Origin: Aeoliella straminimaris
GTDB taxonomy: Bacteria > Planctomycetota > Planctomycetia > Pirellulales > Lacipirellulaceae
Length of the DNA: 64,000 bases
NCBI RefSeq assembly: GCF_024054565.1
Contig: NZ_JAMXLR010000077.1
Span: 186,001 to 250,000, forward strand
Reading direction: 5' to 3'
Position 1 is the stretch's first letter. Each line of letters starts with the position of its first letter. This document shows, piece by piece, positions 15,443-24,161 of this stretch. Below the pieces are notes generated by a model that saw only the letters and a list, made by a program, of their open reading frames with translations, did no database searches and was not told the origin of the DNA. The position numbers and the translations under genes are program-made.

Positions 15443-16645
15443 TCAGGTGGCCGCCGTGGCAGCCTCGGCCGCTTCGGCCAGGGTCTTTGCCAGGTCGGTC
15501 TTCTCCCAGGAGAATTCCGGTTCGCTGCGACCGAAGTGCCCACCAGCAGCCGTCTTACGGAAAATCGGGCGACGCAGATCCAGGTGCTTGATGATGCCGC
15601 TGGGCGTGAGCGGGAAGTGCTCCCGCACCAGATCGCAGATCACCGAGTCGTCAATTCGTCCGGTGCCTTCGGTGTCGACATACACGCTCACAGGCTCCGA
15701 AACGCCAATGGCGTAGGCCAACTGCACTTCGCAGCGATCGGCCAGGCCCGAGGCCACGATGTTCTTTGCCACATAGCGGGCCATGTAGGCGGCCGAGCGG
15801 TCGACCTTCGTGGGGTCTTTTCCGCTAAATGCACCACCGCCGTGCCGGCCCCAACCGCCGTAGGTGTCGACGATGATCTTGCGACCCGTCAGACCGCAGT
15901 CGCCGTGAGGTCCACCCACGACGAACTTGCCCGTGGGATTGATGTGATAGGTAATGTCGTCGTTGGCCCAATCTTCCAGAGCCGGCTTGATCACCTCGTT
16001 GATGATCTCCTGCTTCGACTCGTCGTTCATCAGCTTTCCATCGGGCGTCAGCACGCTCTCGTCGTGCTGAGTGCTCACCACGACGGTATCGACCCGCAGC
16101 GGAGTGTTTTCATCGTACTCCACGGTGACTTGGCTCTTGCTATCGGGACGCAGCCAGGCCATTTTGCCGCTTTTCCGAGCTTCGGTCAGGCGATTCATGA
16201 TGCGGTGCGACAGAGCGATCGGCAGCGGCATCAGCTCCTTGGTGTCGTTGCAGGCGTAGCCGAACATCAAGCCCTGGTCGCCGGCGCCCACGTCCTTGCC
16301 TTTTTCGTCGTCGCTGTCGACGCCCATCGCGATGTCGGGCGACTGCTCGTCGATGGCCACCATCACGGCGCAGTGATCGGCGCTGATGCCCATCGCGGAG
16401 TCGGTGTAGCCGACGTCTTTCACGACTTCGCGGACGATTTTCTGCATATCGACCGAAGCCTCGGTCGTGATCTCGCCGGCAATCACGACCACGCCAGTCG
16501 TAACCATGGTCTCGCAGGCAACGCGGCTATTAGGGTCCTGTTCGAACAGGGCGTCCAGTACGCCGTCGGAAATCTGGTCAGCGAGCTTGTCTGGATGGCC
16601 CATGCTCACCGCTTCACTGGTGAAAAGATACTTTCCGGATGCCAC
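15443..16645 (-). CDS. metK: S-adenosylmethionine synthase (methionine adenosyltransferase)
   Basis: 400 residues, normal length. Hallmarks: FTSEAVSMGHPDKLADQISD at the N-terminus, the loop GAGDQGLMFGYA, the Pro-rich phosphate loop region GGPHGDCGLTGRKIIVDTYGG and GGGAFSGKDPTKVDRSAAY. It makes SAM from methionine and ATP. The start codon is GTG (VASGKYLF) with GGAG 8 nt upstream. I looked for a SAM- or SAH-riboswitch in the roughly 100 bp upstream and did not find a convincing fold. Monocistronic: a hairpin follows, and a long non-coding repeat region precedes. Confidence 0.98.
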   Translation of the reverse strand: MASGKYLFTSEAVSMGHPDKLADQISDGVLDALFEQDPNSRVACETMVTTGVVVIAGEITTEASVDMQKIVREVVKDVGYTDSAMGISADHCAVMVAIDEQSPDIAMGVDSDDEKGKDVGAGDQGLMFGYACNDTKELMPLPIALSHRIMNRLTEARKSGKMAWLRPDSKSQVTVEYDENTPLRVDTVVVSTQHDESVLTPDGKLMNDESKQEIINEVIKPALEDWANDDITYHINPTGKFVVGGPHGDCGLTGRKIIVDTYGGWGRHGGGAFSGKDPTKVDRSAAYMARYVAKNIVASGLADRCEVQLAYAIGVSEPVSVYVDTEGTGRIDDSVICDLVREHFPLTPSGIIKHLDLRRPIFRKTAAGGHFGRSEPEFSWEKTDLAKTLAEAAEAATAAT

Positions 16646-16818
16646 GAGGGAATCTCCACTAATAAAGTCAACAATTTTCAGAACTTGGTAGCACCACAGT
16701 ATAAAGGTGCCGGGGAACCACTGGCAAGCCGCGGTACAATAGGTGCAGAAGCCGTTTGGTCCCGAGTAGGGAGTGCCACGCTAGCGTGGTTGGGCTCGGC
16801 CCGGCTGGCGACCTGCTC

Positions 16819-17013
16819 TTTTTGGGCCAACGTTTTGGGCCAACGATGGGGGATCTACATCCATGGGCCCAAAACTCCCACTGTTTTGGTCCCCTCGAGG
16901 CGCAAAAACCTCTGGTTTTCTCGACCAAACCACTTGGAGGGTGCGGCAAAACTCCCCGAGTTGTTCCCCGCGTGTGCACCGTGTTGGCCCAAAACCCTCC
17001 GTTGGCCCAAAAC
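16819..17013. repeat. Two-plus-two inverted array of a 13-bp GTTGGCCCAAAAC word
   Basis: On the plus strand TTTTGGGCCAACG occurs at 16820-16832 and 16833-16845. The reverse complement GTTGGCCCAAAAC occurs at 16983-16995 and 17001-17013, and a partial GGGCCCAAAAC at 16864-16874. The four copies could fold into a long-range stem enclosing about 140 nt. Confidence 0.65.
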
Positions 17014-17138
17014 CCAGATAGTCGCCGCTGGCTCCGCCGAACGAGTGAAGAACCCACCACCGCGCTCTCTTGCGCGAGCAGACCAGAACTCCGAAGTGTA
17101 TTCCGATTTCAGCGAACACATTGGACGGTCAACTTTCG

Positions 17139-17199
17139 CGGACGACGTGGTCGTCCGGCTACTCAAGACGGGACCGCGAAGGGCAAGCAAGTGGACTAC
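17139..17199 (+). repeat. REP-like hairpin plus CAAGTGGACTAC tag, copy 2
   Basis: CGGACGAC-GTG-GTCGTCCG (17139-17157), then GGACCGCGAAGGGCAAG and the tag CAAGTGGACTAC (17188-17199). Same architecture as 10162-10200, with a longer spacer. Confidence 0.55.
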
Positions 17200-17434
17200 C
17201 TACTCTCCAAGCTCACCCCGCATTATCCCCCACCGAGTGTAAGAAAACTACAAGCAACCTCGTAGGACGGAATTTATTCCGTTGCTGGCCCATCGGTTAA
17301 CGGCATGAATTCTGTTCAACGGGTCTTCTTACTGCATTCACACCAATTTCGCTGCAATGTGCCGAGCGGCGGTGCAACCGGTTATACTGGGAGGACCATC
17401 GCACTTCTGAGTCATGCACTAAAACCGTCTCCCG

Positions 17435-19141
17435 ATGCTCTTCCGCAACCGCAAGCTCCGCCTCGAACCGCTCGAAGACCGCCGCGTGCTCACCAGCGTC
17501 GTGGTGACCAACAACCTCGACACGGTGGACGGCGACACCTCGAGCCTCGCGGCCCTCGAACTCACGCCCGGTGACGATGGCATCAGCATTCGCGAAGCGA
17601 TCGAAGCGGCCAACAACACGCCGGGCGCCGATGAGATCACGTTTGACTTTGGGCATGATGGGCCGGAGGTGATCTTGCTGACCGAGGGGGAGCTGGAGAT
17701 TTCCGACTCGCTCTCGATCACGGGGGATGGGGCCAATCTACTGAGTTTGGACGCATCGGGCAGCGATCCAACACCCGCATTGGACAATGGTGATGGTAGT
17801 CGCGCGTTGCGTATTGGCGATGGCAATCCTGCCGACATCAAGCGGATCACCATAACTGGCGTCCATGTGACCGGCGGGGACCATCCTCATTTGGGCGGAG
17901 GTATTTTTACCACCGAGGATCTGCAGTTACGCCAGGTATGGATCGAAGGTAACACGGCCGTCCGAGGTGGCGGCATTGCGTCAAGCTTCGGGAACCCCAA
18001 CTTTCCTGCCAGGCCTATCGAACTTGAGATAGTCGAAAGCACCATAAGCGGCAATTATGCACGCACGCAAAGCCTCCGCGATCCGGACGGAGGATACGGT
18101 GGGGCGATTTTTTCCAATGGCTTCCTCAGCACCCGGCTCCATCAAACGACCATCACCGGAAACATTGCGAGAAGCGGCGCCCTGCATGTGACCGGCGACA
18201 TTACCATTTCGCGAAGCGTCGTCTACAGTCAAGGCGCAGACACCTTTGCATCGAGTGACGGTATCTGGCGTGGCTCATCCTATTTGCAGCCCGAATTATC
18301 CATTGAGATATCGAACTCTATCGTGAGTACCTTCGTCGCGCAGTTAGGAGGACCACTCGATGTGTCCTACAGCTTGATTGGCTATAGTTCAGATCCATGG
18401 TCGGACCTCGACGAAGCACCGGTCGGCATGCCCGACGCCAACGGCAACCTGGTTGGCGGCATTGTTCATGGCCCGATCGACCCCCAGCTCGGCCCGCTGG
18501 CCGATCACGGTGGACCGACCATGACGCGCGCCCTCCTCCCCGGTAGTCCGGCCCTCGATGCAGGTGACCCAAGCATTGCGTACGATCCGATGGAGTATGA
18601 CCAGCGAGGCGCACCCTTTGCCCGCGTCGCCAACGGTGGCGATGGCCTCCGCATTGACATGGGCGCGTACGAGTCGCAAGGCGTGCCTGACTATCCCGTG
18701 GGCGACTACAACCATGATGGCATTGCGAATCTGGCCGACTATGTCGTATGGCGAAACCATCTGGGCAGCACGATGAACCTGGCGGCCGATGGTAGTGGTA
18801 ACCAAGTGATCGACGCGGCCGACTACACGGTGTGGCGCGAGCACTTTGGCAACACACAGATTCCGCTGATAACGGTAGAAACGCCGACCGAGGCTGCGTT
18901 TGCGTTGTTCCTGTCGCCAACCGATGAAAGTGATACCGGTCCGCCCGCGGCGACGCCCAGCGAGGGGGCTGCCGAGGCGCGCTCCGACAGCGCATTGCTG
19001 CTACTGCGCAATCCATGGCGGCCTTCTCAGCGACGTGCAGACTCAAACCGTCTTGATTCGCAGCAGTCGGAATCGAAGGATTTGGAACGAGACGCCGCGG
19101 CAATCGATCAGTCTTTCGAAGTGCTGCCGATCTTGCGCTGA
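17435..19141 (+). CDS. Secreted LEPR-XLL / choice-of-anchor Q / dockerin-like protein
   Basis: 568 residues. The N-terminus MLFRNRKLRLEPLEDRRVLT is the planctomycete LEPR-XLL export motif. The body has DGISIREAIEAANNTPGADEITFDF and TITGVHVTGG repeats of a right-handed beta-helix type, ending with the GPLADHGGPTMTRALLPGSPALDAGD hallmark of choice-of-anchor Q proteins. A dockerin-like pair of calcium loops follows (DYNHDGIANLADYVVWRNHLG and, about 25 residues later, DGSGNQVIDAADYTVWREHFG), then a polar tail. By family it is a large extracellular or surface protein; its ligand is unknown. Its 3' end overlaps the convergent TAXI gene by 34 bp. Confidence 0.85.
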   Translation: MLFRNRKLRLEPLEDRRVLTSVVVTNNLDTVDGDTSSLAALELTPGDDGISIREAIEAANNTPGADEITFDFGHDGPEVILLTEGELEISDSLSITGDGANLLSLDASGSDPTPALDNGDGSRALRIGDGNPADIKRITITGVHVTGGDHPHLGGGIFTTEDLQLRQVWIEGNTAVRGGGIASSFGNPNFPARPIELEIVESTISGNYARTQSLRDPDGGYGGAIFSNGFLSTRLHQTTITGNIARSGALHVTGDITISRSVVYSQGADTFASSDGIWRGSSYLQPELSIEISNSIVSTFVAQLGGPLDVSYSLIGYSSDPWSDLDEAPVGMPDANGNLVGGIVHGPIDPQLGPLADHGGPTMTRALLPGSPALDAGDPSIAYDPMEYDQRGAPFARVANGGDGLRIDMGAYESQGVPDYPVGDYNHDGIANLADYVVWRNHLGSTMNLAADGSGNQVIDAADYTVWREHFGNTQIPLITVETPTEAAFALFLSPTDESDTGPPAATPSEGAAEARSDSALLLLRNPWRPSQRRADSNRLDSQQSESKDLERDAAAIDQSFEVLPILR

Positions 19142-20421
19142 ATCTTGCTGATCAGGTTGGCGCACTGCATCAGGAAGATGGAAAACGTGCGGTCGCCGCG
19201 CAGGTCTTCGTGCGTCAGGTTCGAGAGCGCCCGCAGTTTGATCTCGGTCACATCGTCCAGTAGTTTCTTTAGTTGTTGGACGTCGTCGACGCTCATCTGT
19301 TTGCGTTCGATGGCCAGTGTCTGCTCGAGGAATGTATCGAGCCGCTCTTTCTGACGATGCACCTGCTGCTGGTTTTCCTTCTCCTTGAGCCGCCGCCAGC
19401 GATCCCACGCCAGATAGACCGCCGCGCCCAGGGCGAACAACAGCTCCTTGCCGGCCGCCAGCCCTTCGAGAATGGTATGCATCAGTCCGTACTGGCCGAA
19501 CGGGTCGTGGTAGCGGCGGGTCACGGGATGGAGGCGCGCCGGCGAGAGGTCGCGGGCCTCTTGCGGCGCGAACATCGTGGAGAAGTGCGACAGCAGGTTG
19601 TCTTCGAACAGCGAATCGAGCAGCAGTCGCACCAGCTTGTCGGATGCATCGTCACGCACCACCACCAGTGCCGAGGCGGCCACCGTGGGGATAGGTCGGT
19701 CGGGCACCGGCGGCCACATGTTCTGGGGGATCTCGTAAGGATCGAAGTGCCGATATCGCCGAGCGAGCGCCTGGGAGTCGAGCGGCACGAGGCCGAACTG
19801 TCCGCTGGAGAGAACGTTTCGCAGGTCGCCATTCTCCACCCCCGAAGTGATGATGGCCGCGTCCAGGGTGTCGTCGGTCAGGAGGTCCGTGAAATGCACT
19901 TCCCGCAGCGTCGCGCGATCCACCAGGTTGTAGTGGGTGAGCACATCACGGGCGCTGGGCTGCATGCCCGAGCCCGGCAGGCCGACCGAGATTCGTTTGC
20001 CCGCCAGGTCCATCATCGAGGTAACTTGTCCCTCGGCGGCGGACTCGTCGAGCAGTTCCCGGCGTACGACCACGTGTACCACGTCGTGGTGCAGGGGCGT
20101 GACGATCGCCAGACCGTTGAGCGACACGGTGCCGCTTTGAATGATGGCCACGTCGATGTCGCCATTTCGCAGTCGCTCGTAGTTTTCCTGCGATCCCGAG
20201 GTGGGAACCACTTCGGTGGGGTGACTGGTACGGCGATCGAGCGCCTCGGCGACACTCAGACCTTCCTCGTAGTACAGGCCGCCTTCGACAGCGGTGCCGA
20301 TGCGAATCACTGGCGGCAACGTGTCGCGCATGAAGAACCAGGTGGCCAGCGACATCACCAGTACCAACGCCATCAACCAGGCGAACCACCTGCGGAGCAG
20401 ACGCGAGAGAGGTTGGGTCAT
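19108..20421 (-). CDS. TAXI-family (TRAP-associated) extracytoplasmic binding protein, membrane-tethered
   Basis: 437 residues from MTQPLSRLLRRWF at 20421. An N-terminal transmembrane helix (ALVLVMSLATWFFM) precedes a TAXI/NMT1-like periplasmic binding fold: IRIGTAVEGGLYYEEGLSVAEAL, TSGSQENYERLRNGDIDVAIIQSG and the LAGKRISVGLPGSGMQPSARDVL consensus. A second hydrophobic segment near 350 (LLFALGAAVYLAWDRW) and a charged coiled-coil tail (KEKENQQQVHRQKERL) follow, so it is probably anchored at both ends. TAXI proteins usually deliver ligands to TRAP permeases, but no TRAP permease gene is nearby. The two-helix architecture with a presumably cytoplasmic tail suggests a sensor-like role; that is inference. 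Confidence 0.82.
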   Translation of the reverse strand: MTQPLSRLLRRWFAWLMALVLVMSLATWFFMRDTLPPVIRIGTAVEGGLYYEEGLSVAEALDRRTSHPTEVVPTSGSQENYERLRNGDIDVAIIQSGTVSLNGLAIVTPLHHDVVHVVVRRELLDESAAEGQVTSMMDLAGKRISVGLPGSGMQPSARDVLTHYNLVDRATLREVHFTDLLTDDTLDAAIITSGVENGDLRNVLSSGQFGLVPLDSQALARRYRHFDPYEIPQNMWPPVPDRPIPTVAASALVVVRDDASDKLVRLLLDSLFEDNLLSHFSTMFAPQEARDLSPARLHPVTRRYHDPFGQYGLMHTILEGLAAGKELLFALGAAVYLAWDRWRRLKEKENQQQVHRQKERLDTFLEQTLAIERKQMSVDDVQQLKKLLDDVTEIKLRALSNLTHEDLRGDRTFSIFLMQCANLISKIQRKIGSTSKD

Positions 20422-20633
20422 ATTGCATCGATACCAGAAAGGCGAGCGGGCGAGCCGCGGTTTTCCGTCGATTATAGCCTTGGGGGTGCCTGGATGCGCA
20501 TTTTCCAACACCACTGGTGACGAAATCTGCTTTCGCCTGGCGCGCGGACTCACTACGATAGCACGCAGCCCCGCCGGTGGACTGCCTTGTCCGCCCATGC
20601 CACCCGCCACCCGCAGCAGGACAGATTTGTGTC

Positions 20634-21902
20634 ATGGCTATAAGTTTCCTCACCATCGTGCGCCACGGTCTGATCTTCAGCCTCGCGCTGGTCGCCTTGT
20701 TGTCCACTTCCGCAGTGCCGGCTGAAGAAGCAGAAGAAACCGTCACGGACGAGACCATGAACTACGGCGAACCAATCGTGCTGACCGAACGGGCCAAGAA
20801 GCTGCATTACGATTGCCTGCTGGTCGATGGCCACAACGACATGCCATGGGAGATTCGCGATACCTTCTCCAGTAGTCTGGCGAACGCCGATATCGCGCAG
20901 CGGCAGCCGAAGATGCATACCGACATCCCGCGCCTTCGCGAAGGGGGGGTAGGGGCGCAGTTTTGGAGCGTCTGGGTGCCTGTGAGCGCCGGCTATCGCG
21001 GCACCGCGCTGGGCGACACCATCGAGCAGATCAAGCTGGTCAAAGCGATCATCGCCCGTTACCCGAACGACTTCGAACTCGCGCTGTCGACCGACGACAT
21101 CGAACGGATCCATGCCGAAGGGCGGATCGCTTCGATGATTGGCGTCGAGGGAGGGCATTGCATCGAGGAATCGATGTCGAATCTCAAAAACCTATACAAC
21201 ATGGGCGCGCGGTACATGACGCTCACCCATAGCGACACCTTGAGCTGGGCCGACTCGGCTACCGACGAGGGTAAGAATGACGGCCTCAACGAGTTCGGTG
21301 TGCAGGTGGTGAAGACCATGAACGACCTGGGCATGTTGGTCGACCTGTCGCATGTCTCGGTCGCCACGATGCACGACGCATTGGACGTGACCAAGGCACC
21401 GGTCATCTTCTCGCATTCCTCCGCCCGCGCCGTGGCGGGCACCAAACGCAATGTGCCCGACGACGTGCTAAAGCGACTGCCCGAGAACGGTGGTGTGGTG
21501 ATGGTGAACTTCTACTCCGGATTCCTCGTGCCCGAGGCGGTGGAGAACTACGAACAGGGCATGGCGATGAAGCGCAAGCTGGAAGCGACCATGGACGAAG
21601 CCGAGGTCAAAGCCCAAATGCAGCGGTGGTACGCGGCGAACCCGATGCCCCGTGGCACGATTCACCATCTGCTCGACCATATCGACCACCTGGTGAAAGT
21701 GGCCGGCGTGGAGCACGTGGGCATTGGCTCGGACTACGATGGTGTCGACGCGCTGCCGCTACAACTCCAGGATGTAAGCACCTACCCTTACATCACGCAG
21801 GGATTGTTGGATCGCGGCTACTCGGATGAAGATATCCGAGCCATCATGGGTGGCAATCTGATGCGGGCGTTCCGCGCTGCCGAGAAAGCGGCCCAGCAGT
21901 AA
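20634..21902 (+). CDS. Membrane dipeptidase (peptidase family M19, renal dipeptidase-like), exported
   Basis: 422 residues from the ATG at 20634, where a signal peptide begins (MAISFLTIVRHGLIFSLALV...). M19 metal-site motifs: VDGHNDMPW (first His/Asp), GVEGGHCIE (bridging Glu), LTHSDTLSWADSA, VDLSHVS (His), IFSHSSARAV (His) and IGSDYDGVD (Asp). It hydrolyses dipeptides, in bacteria often D/L-dipeptides. It is divergent from the TAXI gene across 212 bp and followed by a 215-bp gap with no gene before the pyrophosphorylase. Confidence 0.93.
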   Translation: MAISFLTIVRHGLIFSLALVALLSTSAVPAEEAEETVTDETMNYGEPIVLTERAKKLHYDCLLVDGHNDMPWEIRDTFSSSLANADIAQRQPKMHTDIPRLREGGVGAQFWSVWVPVSAGYRGTALGDTIEQIKLVKAIIARYPNDFELALSTDDIERIHAEGRIASMIGVEGGHCIEESMSNLKNLYNMGARYMTLTHSDTLSWADSATDEGKNDGLNEFGVQVVKTMNDLGMLVDLSHVSVATMHDALDVTKAPVIFSHSSARAVAGTKRNVPDDVLKRLPENGGVVMVNFYSGFLVPEAVENYEQGMAMKRKLEATMDEAEVKAQMQRWYAANPMPRGTIHHLLDHIDHLVKVAGVEHVGIGSDYDGVDALPLQLQDVSTYPYITQGLLDRGYSDEDIRAIMGGNLMRAFRAAEKAAQQ

Positions 21903-22117
21903 GCCAGTTCGGCGAGCAGCGTCTGAAACACGGGCCGAGGCAACGGGGCTTTCGGTGCCGAGACCGCTGTGACGCGGCATTTTACCTGCCGCTAGCACGC
22001 TCGGCACCCTTGCAGCCGTCGGGCCCAGCCACGCAAGGCTAGGCATACCGGGCGCCGGCGCGGATAATCAACGGGAGTGCCCCCGTCCGTCCGTTGTTTC
22101 TCGATTTGCCGTAAACT

Positions 22118-23533
22118 ATGCCTTCACAAGAACTTGCAAAGAGCCTGGAGTCGTTCGGTCAACAGCACCTGCTGGCGTTTTGGGACTCGCTCCCTGCCGA
22201 GCGGCAGGCCGAACTCGAGTCGCAACTCGAGTCGATCGACCTCGAATTGATCGCCGCACTGTTCAAGGGAGACGTCGATCAACCCGACTGGGCGGCCGAG
22301 GCCCGGCGGGCCACGCCGCCGCCGGCCATGCGTTTGGCCGATCGCCGTGGCGAGGGGACCTCGTCTCTGGGACTCGATCCGGTCGATGCGAAAAAGGCGG
22401 GCGCCGCAGCCATGGCCGCGGGCAAGTTGGGCATTTTGCTGGTTGCTGGAGGGCAGGGAAGTCGCCTTGGGTTCGAGCACCCCAAGGGAATGTACCCCAT
22501 TGGTCCGGTGTCGGGCGCAACGCTGCTGGAGATTCACCTCCGCAAGGCGGTGGGCCTGGCCAAGAAGTACGGCAAGAGCGTGCCAGTGTACTTGATGACC
22601 AGCCCCGTGACGCACGCCGAAACGATCGCCTTCCTTGCCGATCACAATCGCTTTGGCATGCCCGAGGAGGATGTGTTTGTGTTCTGCCAGGGCACGATGC
22701 CCGCGGTGGATGAGAAAACCGGCAAGTTGCTGCTGGCCGACAAGCATCAACTGTTCTTGAGCCCCGACGGCCATGGTGGCACGGTGGCCGCGCTCGAGAA
22801 GAGCGGCGCGATTGCCAACATGAAGGCGCGCGGCATCGAGCAGTTGTTCTACTTCCAGGTGGACAATCCAATTGTACCGATGTGCGACGCCGAGCTGATC
22901 GGCTATCACCTGCTGAGCAAGTCGGAACTCACCAGCATCGCTGTGGCGAAGCAAACGCCTCAAGAGAAACTCGGCAACTTCGTGATGCTGGGCGATCGGC
23001 TGCACGTCATCGAGTACAGCGACTTCCCCGAGGACGTGGCCCAAGAGCTGAACGACGATGGTTCGCTGAAGTTCTGGGCCGGCAGCATTGCGATTCACGT
23101 GTTCGACGTGGCGTTCCTCGAGCGGATGTTGTCGTTCAAGGACGCGCTGCCGTTCCACGTGGCCCACAAGAAGGTGCCCCACCTGAATGCCGAGGGCAAA
23201 CTTGTCGAACCGACCGAGCCCAACGCGCTGAAGTTCGAGCGGTTCATCTTCGATCTGCTGCCGCAGGCCGAGCGGCCGATTGTGGTGGAGTATACCGAGC
23301 AGGAGTGCTTCGCCCCGTTGAAGAATGCCCCCGGCGCGCCCAAGGACACCCCCGAGTACGTGCAGCAGTTTATGGTCGACCAACATCGCGAGTGGCTCGA
23401 GGCGGCCGGCGCGAAGGTCGACGGCGACGTGGCCGTGGAGATCGACCCCGTGTGGGCGGTCGACGCCGACGAAGTCGCCAAACGCGTGGATGCCGACACC
23501 ACTTTTACCGAAGCGACCTACCTTCGCGATTAG
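22118..23533 (+). CDS. UDP-N-acetylglucosamine/UDP-sugar pyrophosphorylase, eukaryote-like UAP1 type
   Basis: 471 residues. UDPGP-family nucleotide-binding loop LLVAGGQGSRLGFEHPKGM (about 107-125), the uridine-binding region SPDGHGGTVAALEKSG, FQVDNPIVPMCD, KFWAGSIAIHVFDV, FIFDLLPQ and a C-terminal FAPLKNAPGAPKDTPE, the UAP1/AGX hallmark. It transfers UMP from UTP onto GlcNAc-1-P or a related sugar phosphate. Typical bacterial GlmU is unrelated in layout and absent here. The long N-terminal helical domain matches eukaryotic UAP1. A CYTH gene follows 22 bp later. Substrate preference (GlcNAc versus GalNAc or Glc) cannot be read from sequence alone. Confidence 0.9.
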   Translation: MPSQELAKSLESFGQQHLLAFWDSLPAERQAELESQLESIDLELIAALFKGDVDQPDWAAEARRATPPPAMRLADRRGEGTSSLGLDPVDAKKAGAAAMAAGKLGILLVAGGQGSRLGFEHPKGMYPIGPVSGATLLEIHLRKAVGLAKKYGKSVPVYLMTSPVTHAETIAFLADHNRFGMPEEDVFVFCQGTMPAVDEKTGKLLLADKHQLFLSPDGHGGTVAALEKSGAIANMKARGIEQLFYFQVDNPIVPMCDAELIGYHLLSKSELTSIAVAKQTPQEKLGNFVMLGDRLHVIEYSDFPEDVAQELNDDGSLKFWAGSIAIHVFDVAFLERMLSFKDALPFHVAHKKVPHLNAEGKLVEPTEPNALKFERFIFDLLPQAERPIVVEYTEQECFAPLKNAPGAPKDTPEYVQQFMVDQHREWLEAAGAKVDGDVAVEIDPVWAVDADEVAKRVDADTTFTEATYLRD

Positions 23534-23555
23534 CCCGCTTGGTGCGATCAACGTC

Positions 23556-24104
23556 ATGCAGCTTGAAATCGAACAAAAATTCCGCGTTACCAATGCCGAC
23601 GACTTGCTCGCGCGGATCGCTAACCTATCGCCGCAAGAACTCGCGCCGGTCGAGCAGCGCGATACCTATTACAACCACCCATCGCGCGACTTTCGCACCA
23701 CCGACGAGGCGCTGCGCATCCGGCGTTCCGGCAATGGGGCTGTGGTTACCTACAAGGGGCCGAAGTACGACACGGTGGTGAAGACCCGCCCCGAGATCGA
23801 ACTGCCGCTGGCCGAACCCGAGTCGTGGCCCGCGTTGCTCGAGGCGCTGGGGTTTGGTGAAGTCGCCACGGTGAGCAAGCACCGGCGACGATTCCAAGTG
23901 ACCGCCGGCACGTTCGACGTCGAAGTAGCAATCGACCGGGTGGACGAGGTGGGGAAGTTCGCCGAAATCGAGATCGTCGCCGACCAGTCCCAGGCCGGCG
24001 AGGCTCAGAAGGTCGTGCTCGAGTTGGCTCAGCAGTTGGGGCTGGGCGAGGCCGAACCGCGTAGCTACCTGGGGATGCTGCTCGAACATCGCGAGACGAT
24101 TTAA
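23556..24104 (+). CDS. CYTH-domain protein (class IV adenylate cyclase / thiamine-triphosphatase-like)
   Basis: 182 residues. It begins with the CYTH signature ExExK (LEIEQKF, residues 3-9), and the other barrel strands RDTYYNHP, RTTDEALRIRR, VVTYKGP, RPEIELPL and EIEIVAD follow in order with the expected alternating Glu/Arg/Lys residues. The family hydrolyses or cyclises triphosphate compounds; the bacterial CyaB-type subgroup fits best. I chose the ATG at 23556, 22 bp after the pyrophosphorylase stop, giving an ideal family start. Actual substrate (ATP, ThTP or polyphosphate) is not decidable here. Confidence 0.9.
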   Translation: MQLEIEQKFRVTNADDLLARIANLSPQELAPVEQRDTYYNHPSRDFRTTDEALRIRRSGNGAVVTYKGPKYDTVVKTRPEIELPLAEPESWPALLEALGFGEVATVSKHRRRFQVTAGTFDVEVAIDRVDEVGKFAEIEIVADQSQAGEAQKVVLELAQQLGLGEAEPRSYLGMLLEHRETI

Positions 24105-24161
24105 AGCTGCAGCGTCTCGCCTCGCGTAGAGCTGGCCCGGAGAGTTATCACTCAGGGGCCA

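Larger units (their letters stand above)
16646..17434. other. 789-bp non-coding region between divergent metK and the LEPR-XLL gene, rich in short repeats
   Basis: No credible gene. It contains a perfect 14-bp palindrome CCACGCTAGCGTGG (16776-16789), two tandem copies of TTTTGGGCCAACG and two further copies in inverted orientation, a REP-like hairpin with tag (17139-17199), and the palindrome ACGGAA-TTTA-TTCCGT (17267-17282). Open frames across it are in all six frames and look like chance. The metK promoter must lie near 16650-16750 and that of the plus-strand gene near 17300-17430. Confidence 0.7.

Noticed and set aside
16646..16750. Possible SAM riboswitch upstream of metK
   Set aside because: I could not find a consistent set of stems or the conserved core of any SAM or SAH class; only the GGAG ribosome-binding site is clear.
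15341..17242. 633-codon plus-strand frame over metK and the upstream region
   Set aside because: Antisense shadow of metK with low-complexity composition; the frame runs on into the repeat region.
22124..23593. 489-codon minus-strand frame opposite the UAP1-like gene
   Set aside because: Antisense shadow; the plus-strand protein matches a known family along its length.
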